Below, in pieces: positions 34,124-36,250 of a stretch of DNA of 36,250 bases (position 1 is the first letter of the stretch; every line of letters begins with the position of its first letter). Under the pieces are notes generated by a model, which saw only the letters and a program-made list of their open reading frames with translations, ran no database searches and was not told where the DNA came from. Origin of the DNA: an uncultured bacterium (lineage in GTDB: Bacteria; Verrucomicrobiota; Kiritimatiellia; RFP12; UBA1067); contig CACZAK010000024.1 of the NCBI GenBank assembly GCA_902779075.1, positions 1 to 36,250 on the forward strand, in the 5' to 3' direction. A program made the position numbers and the translations under genes.

Positions 34124-35743
34124 CTATGCGTTACGGACGATCTTGACGCCGGAGATGGTGCGGCGCTTCGTGGAGAAGGCGATGCCGATGAGCGTAATCG
34201 GCTTGCCGGAGGGGCGGAAGCGGTCGGTGTAGGCCTTGTCCTGTATCTGCTCGATCGCCTTTTTCGCCGTTGAGTCGCGCTTCACCTCGATGATATAGGC
34301 GTCCGTAGCCGTCTCGACGGTGAGGTCGATGCGACCTTTGTGTGTGCGTACCTCGCCGCCCACGTTGATGCCGATGATGCGCAGCACCACGTACATGATC
34401 GCCTGCCACGACTGCTCGTTCTGCCTGTCGGTGAGGTCGTAAGGGATCGCCGCGAAGAACTGTCGGAACGCCTCGACGAATGCCTCGGGATCGCGGGCGA
34501 GCAGCGCCTTGTTCGCCGCCAAGGTTATGTTGGCGGAACCGGAATTGTCGGTTCCCACATACATGGACGAAAGGTCGGTGAGGAAGGAATTCTCCACCTC
34601 CATGTTGGGGAAACCGAGCAGGTATCTTCTGCTAGCCCCGACCTGCTCAAATCCCTTGATGGTAAGATAGCCGGTCTGGAAGAGAAGCGTGACGGGCTTG
34701 ATCTTCTCCGGTTCGTATGCGGCGAGATCGGCATCCGACACCGAGAGGTCGGAGACATCCATTGGGCGCACCTTGAAGAAATCCAGGAGAAACGTTGGCA
34801 TGGCGGTGAGAGACCACCAGTTGGCGAGCTTCATCTCGTCGAACGTCAAGCCGAGCGAAACCGGATTCACCACAGTCTCCGCATTCTCCTCGAATCTATA
34901 GCCGTCGTACCACTTCACTATGTCGGTGAACGCGCCGTCGGCATCTTTACCCAGTTTCTCTCCGAGGGCTGCAAGGGACAGGGGAAAGTTTTCGCGCACT
35001 TCCTTGTGCGTGTATCCAAAGAGCGTCGCGGCGGTCGCGTTGAGCGTGTAGTCCTTAAGGTTGTTGAGGTCGGAGAATATAGACACCTTCGAAAACTTGC
35101 TCACACCCGTGATGAATAGGAACCGCTGCTTGCCCTCCAGCGTCTTCAGCACGGAGTAGAACGCCTTGAGCGCGTCCTTGAACTCCGTTACCTGCGGCGT
35201 CATCAGGTGTCCGAGAAGCGGCTTGTCGTATTCGTCGATGAGGACGACAACCTGTCCTTCGTCCTTCGATTCATTCGCATCGGAGCCATGTTCCGCCGTA
35301 ACCTTGCGCTGTTCCTCTAACGTCCGGTCGTAAAGATCGTTAATGAGGTTCTTGAGTGCAATCGCCGGGTTTTCGTCGTCCCTGAACGCAACGCCGTTGC
35401 GTTTTGCCTCGTCTTTGATCATGTCGCGCCAGAACCTCTTGAGCTCCGGTACTGTCTTCGTCTGGGCGCTGCCCATGTCGAGGTGGATGACGGGCCATTT
35501 CCTCGACCAGTCCCACTCCGGTTCGATGGCCAGGCCTTCGAAGAGATCGCGCCTCCCTTCGAAGAGGCACTTGAGCGTGGAGACGGCGAGCGACTTGCCG
35601 AATCGGCGCGGGCGCGCGATGAAGAACTGCGAACCACGCGACAGGTCGACGAGTTCCTTCAGAATCGCCGTCTTGTCAACGTAGGTGAATCCTCCTTTGC
35701 GGAGGTTTACGAACGTGTAGATGTCTGTGGCCGCTTTTTCCAT
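34124..35743 (-). CDS. AAA-ATPase-like protein with C-terminal PD-(D/E)XK nuclease domain
   Basis: The product is 539 residues. The N-terminal signature is IYTFVNLRKGGFTYVDKTAIL, a P-loop-like RPRRFGKSL at about 44-52, then a Walker B-like VVVLIDEYDKPLL, and ITGVSKFSKVSIFSDLNNLKDYTL. The C-terminal nuclease-like domain has GINVGGEVRTHKGRIDLTVET (Asp) followed by AYIIEVKRD (Glu-Val-Lys) and ends ITLIGIAFSTKRRTISG. Such genes are abundant in gut Bacteroidetes and PVC genomes; the function is not established, and defence or mobile-element association is suspected. The -10 TATACT lies 7 nt from the ATG, predicting a leaderless mRNA. Decayed relatives occur at 13552 and 15040. Confidence 0.85.
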   Translation of the reverse strand: MEKAATDIYTFVNLRKGGFTYVDKTAILKELVDLSRGSQFFIARPRRFGKSLAVSTLKCLFEGRRDLFEGLAIEPEWDWSRKWPVIHLDMGSAQTKTVPELKRFWRDMIKDEAKRNGVAFRDDENPAIALKNLINDLYDRTLEEQRKVTAEHGSDANESKDEGQVVVLIDEYDKPLLGHLMTPQVTEFKDALKAFYSVLKTLEGKQRFLFITGVSKFSKVSIFSDLNNLKDYTLNATAATLFGYTHKEVRENFPLSLAALGEKLGKDADGAFTDIVKWYDGYRFEENAETVVNPVSLGLTFDEMKLANWWSLTAMPTFLLDFFKVRPMDVSDLSVSDADLAAYEPEKIKPVTLLFQTGYLTIKGFEQVGASRRYLLGFPNMEVENSFLTDLSSMYVGTDNSGSANITLAANKALLARDPEAFVEAFRQFFAAIPYDLTDRQNEQSWQAIMYVVLRIIGINVGGEVRTHKGRIDLTVETATDAYIIEVKRDSTAKKAIEQIQDKAYTDRFRPSGKPITLIGIAFSTKRRTISGVKIVRNA

Positions 35744-35750
35744 GCCGCAG

Positions 35751-35779
35751 AGTATAGCATTTCATGCGCGTTTCGGCAA
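35751..35779 (-). promoter_or_regulatory. Promoter of the AAA-ATPase-like gene (leaderless)
   Basis: On the minus strand the -35 is TTGCCG (35774-35779), with a 17-nt spacer and TATACT (35751-35756) with an extended TGC. Seven nt separate it from the ATG. Confidence 0.7.
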
Positions 35780-35828
35780 TAGCCGTGCGGCGTTATGAGG
35801 TCGATGCGCGAATTTGCACATTTTGCGC

Positions 35829-35857
35829 TTGCTTTTCGCCGCGAAAAAGGGCATAAT
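35829..35857 (+). promoter_or_regulatory. Promoter of the small basic protein gene
   Basis: The -35 is TTGCTT (35829-35834), with a 17-nt spacer and CATAAT (35852-35857). It diverges from the AAA-ATPase-like promoter. Confidence 0.6.
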
Positions 35858-35896
35858 ATACGCTCAATTTTCGCTCCAAGAAAGATGAGGTCAAAA

Positions 35897-36115
35897 ATGG
35901 GTACAGGTCGTACACTCCGTAAAGAATCGCATGTCCGTCCGTGCAAGACGCCGGCCGGCAAGGCTCGCCGCGCGAACGCGCAGCGTCGCCGTCTGGTCAA
36001 ATTCGGCCTTGGCGAGGAAGAAGTCAAGCTGATGGGCGACGAGGCCGTGCGCGTGCTCGTGCAGCGTCCGACGGTCGTGAAGAAGCTCGTCGCCAAGAAG
36101 GCTGCGGCCAAGTAA
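35897..36115 (+). CDS. Small basic protein, 72 residues
   Basis: MGTGRTLRKESHVRPCKTP opens a very basic protein (RRANAQRRRLVKFGLGEEE...) with a lysine/alanine tail (VAKKAAAK). I chose ATG 35897 because GAGG lies 6 nt upstream and a promoter lies just before it; ATG 35885 (MRSK) is an alternative. It resembles ribosome- or nucleic-acid-binding small proteins, but I cannot name a family. It has its own promoter and GC-rich core codon use. The next gene starts 10 nt downstream. Confidence 0.65.
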   Translation: MGTGRTLRKESHVRPCKTPAGKARRANAQRRRLVKFGLGEEEVKLMGDEAVRVLVQRPTVVKKLVAKKAAAK

Positions 36116-36125
36116 GCGGCACGCC

Positions 36126-36250
36126 ATGACGGTCGTATCCTGTTCGGTCGACGAACGGTACGTGAATCCCCTCTTCGAGGTATTCGACGGAGGGGATTTC
36201 GTTTTGACCTCGTACCGCGACGTGGAGGAGACCTCCGCGACGATGCAGAT
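36126..36250 (+). CDS. Partial ORF, start of an unidentified protein
   Basis: ATG 36126 opens MTVVSCSVDERYVNPLFEVF and stays open to the window edge (41 codons; LTSYRDVEETSATMQ at the end). The segment faintly resembles the N-terminus of ribosomal L11 methyltransferase-type proteins but is too short to assign. It is probably cotranscribed with the small basic protein. Confidence 0.5.
   Translation, partial: MTVVSCSVDERYVNPLFEVFDGGDFVLTSYRDVEETSATMQ

Noticed and set aside
1..36250. tRNA, rRNA or exosortase genes
   Set aside because: None could be recognised; the exosortase needed for the PEP-CTERM proteins must lie elsewhere.

Overview
The window looks like a chromosomal segment of a high-GC, Gram-negative bacterium of the PVC superphylum, most likely an uncultured Kiritimatiellota/Lentisphaerae-type organism. 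The reasons are lipid A genes (LpxI, LpxD), BamA and Skp, several PEP-CTERM proteins, an AAA-ATPase-like/PD-(D/E)XK gene of the kind that proliferates in such genomes, and many short palindromic and heptameric repeats. The taxonomy is inference.

Layout. (1) 1-2635: a 5'-truncated topoisomerase IIA B-subunit C-terminus fused in frame to a DUF362 ferredoxin-like protein, then lpxI. (2) 2681-15300: an accessory, visibly AT-richer region. It holds trypsin-like proteases with calcium-binding (TSP3-type) repeats, intact, decayed or truncated, and five small PEP-CTERM surface-protein paralogues. A type IIG-like restriction-methyltransferase sits among them. A roughly 900-bp gene-poor stretch follows, with heptamer repeats, an array of perfect 16-bp palindromes and the remains of an AAA-ATPase-like gene. 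(3) 15560-22871: core genes glgP, bamA, skp/ompH, lpxD and a dolichol-phosphate-mannose-synthase-like glycosyltransferase; the last four form an envelope-biogenesis group. (4) 23102-27526: a large secreted C10 (streptopain-type) cysteine protease and an orphan small ORF. (5) 27582-34089: a tightly coupled operon of a MurU-AmgK-like fusion, a 735-residue protein I do not recognise, Hsp33, and a uridine-kinase-like gene that carries a frameshift. (6) 34124-36250: an AAA-ATPase-like gene on the minus strand, a small basic protein, and the start of another gene.

The most unusual structure is in region 2. The promoter and first 20-21 codons of the restriction-methyltransferase gene occur three times. 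Each copy directly follows a PEP-CTERM gene whose stop codon lies inside the -10 box. Two copies are spliced in frame to protease bodies instead of the methyltransferase. A third protease fragment carries what looks like the promoter and 5' end of an AAA-ATPase-like gene. The protease/PEP-CTERM pairs therefore behave like cassettes that take over the 5' ends of neighbouring genes. The -10 box lies 6-7 nt from the start codon, which predicts leaderless mRNAs.

A second theme is palindromic elements of two sequence families, plus heptamer arrays, inserted in frame inside coding genes.
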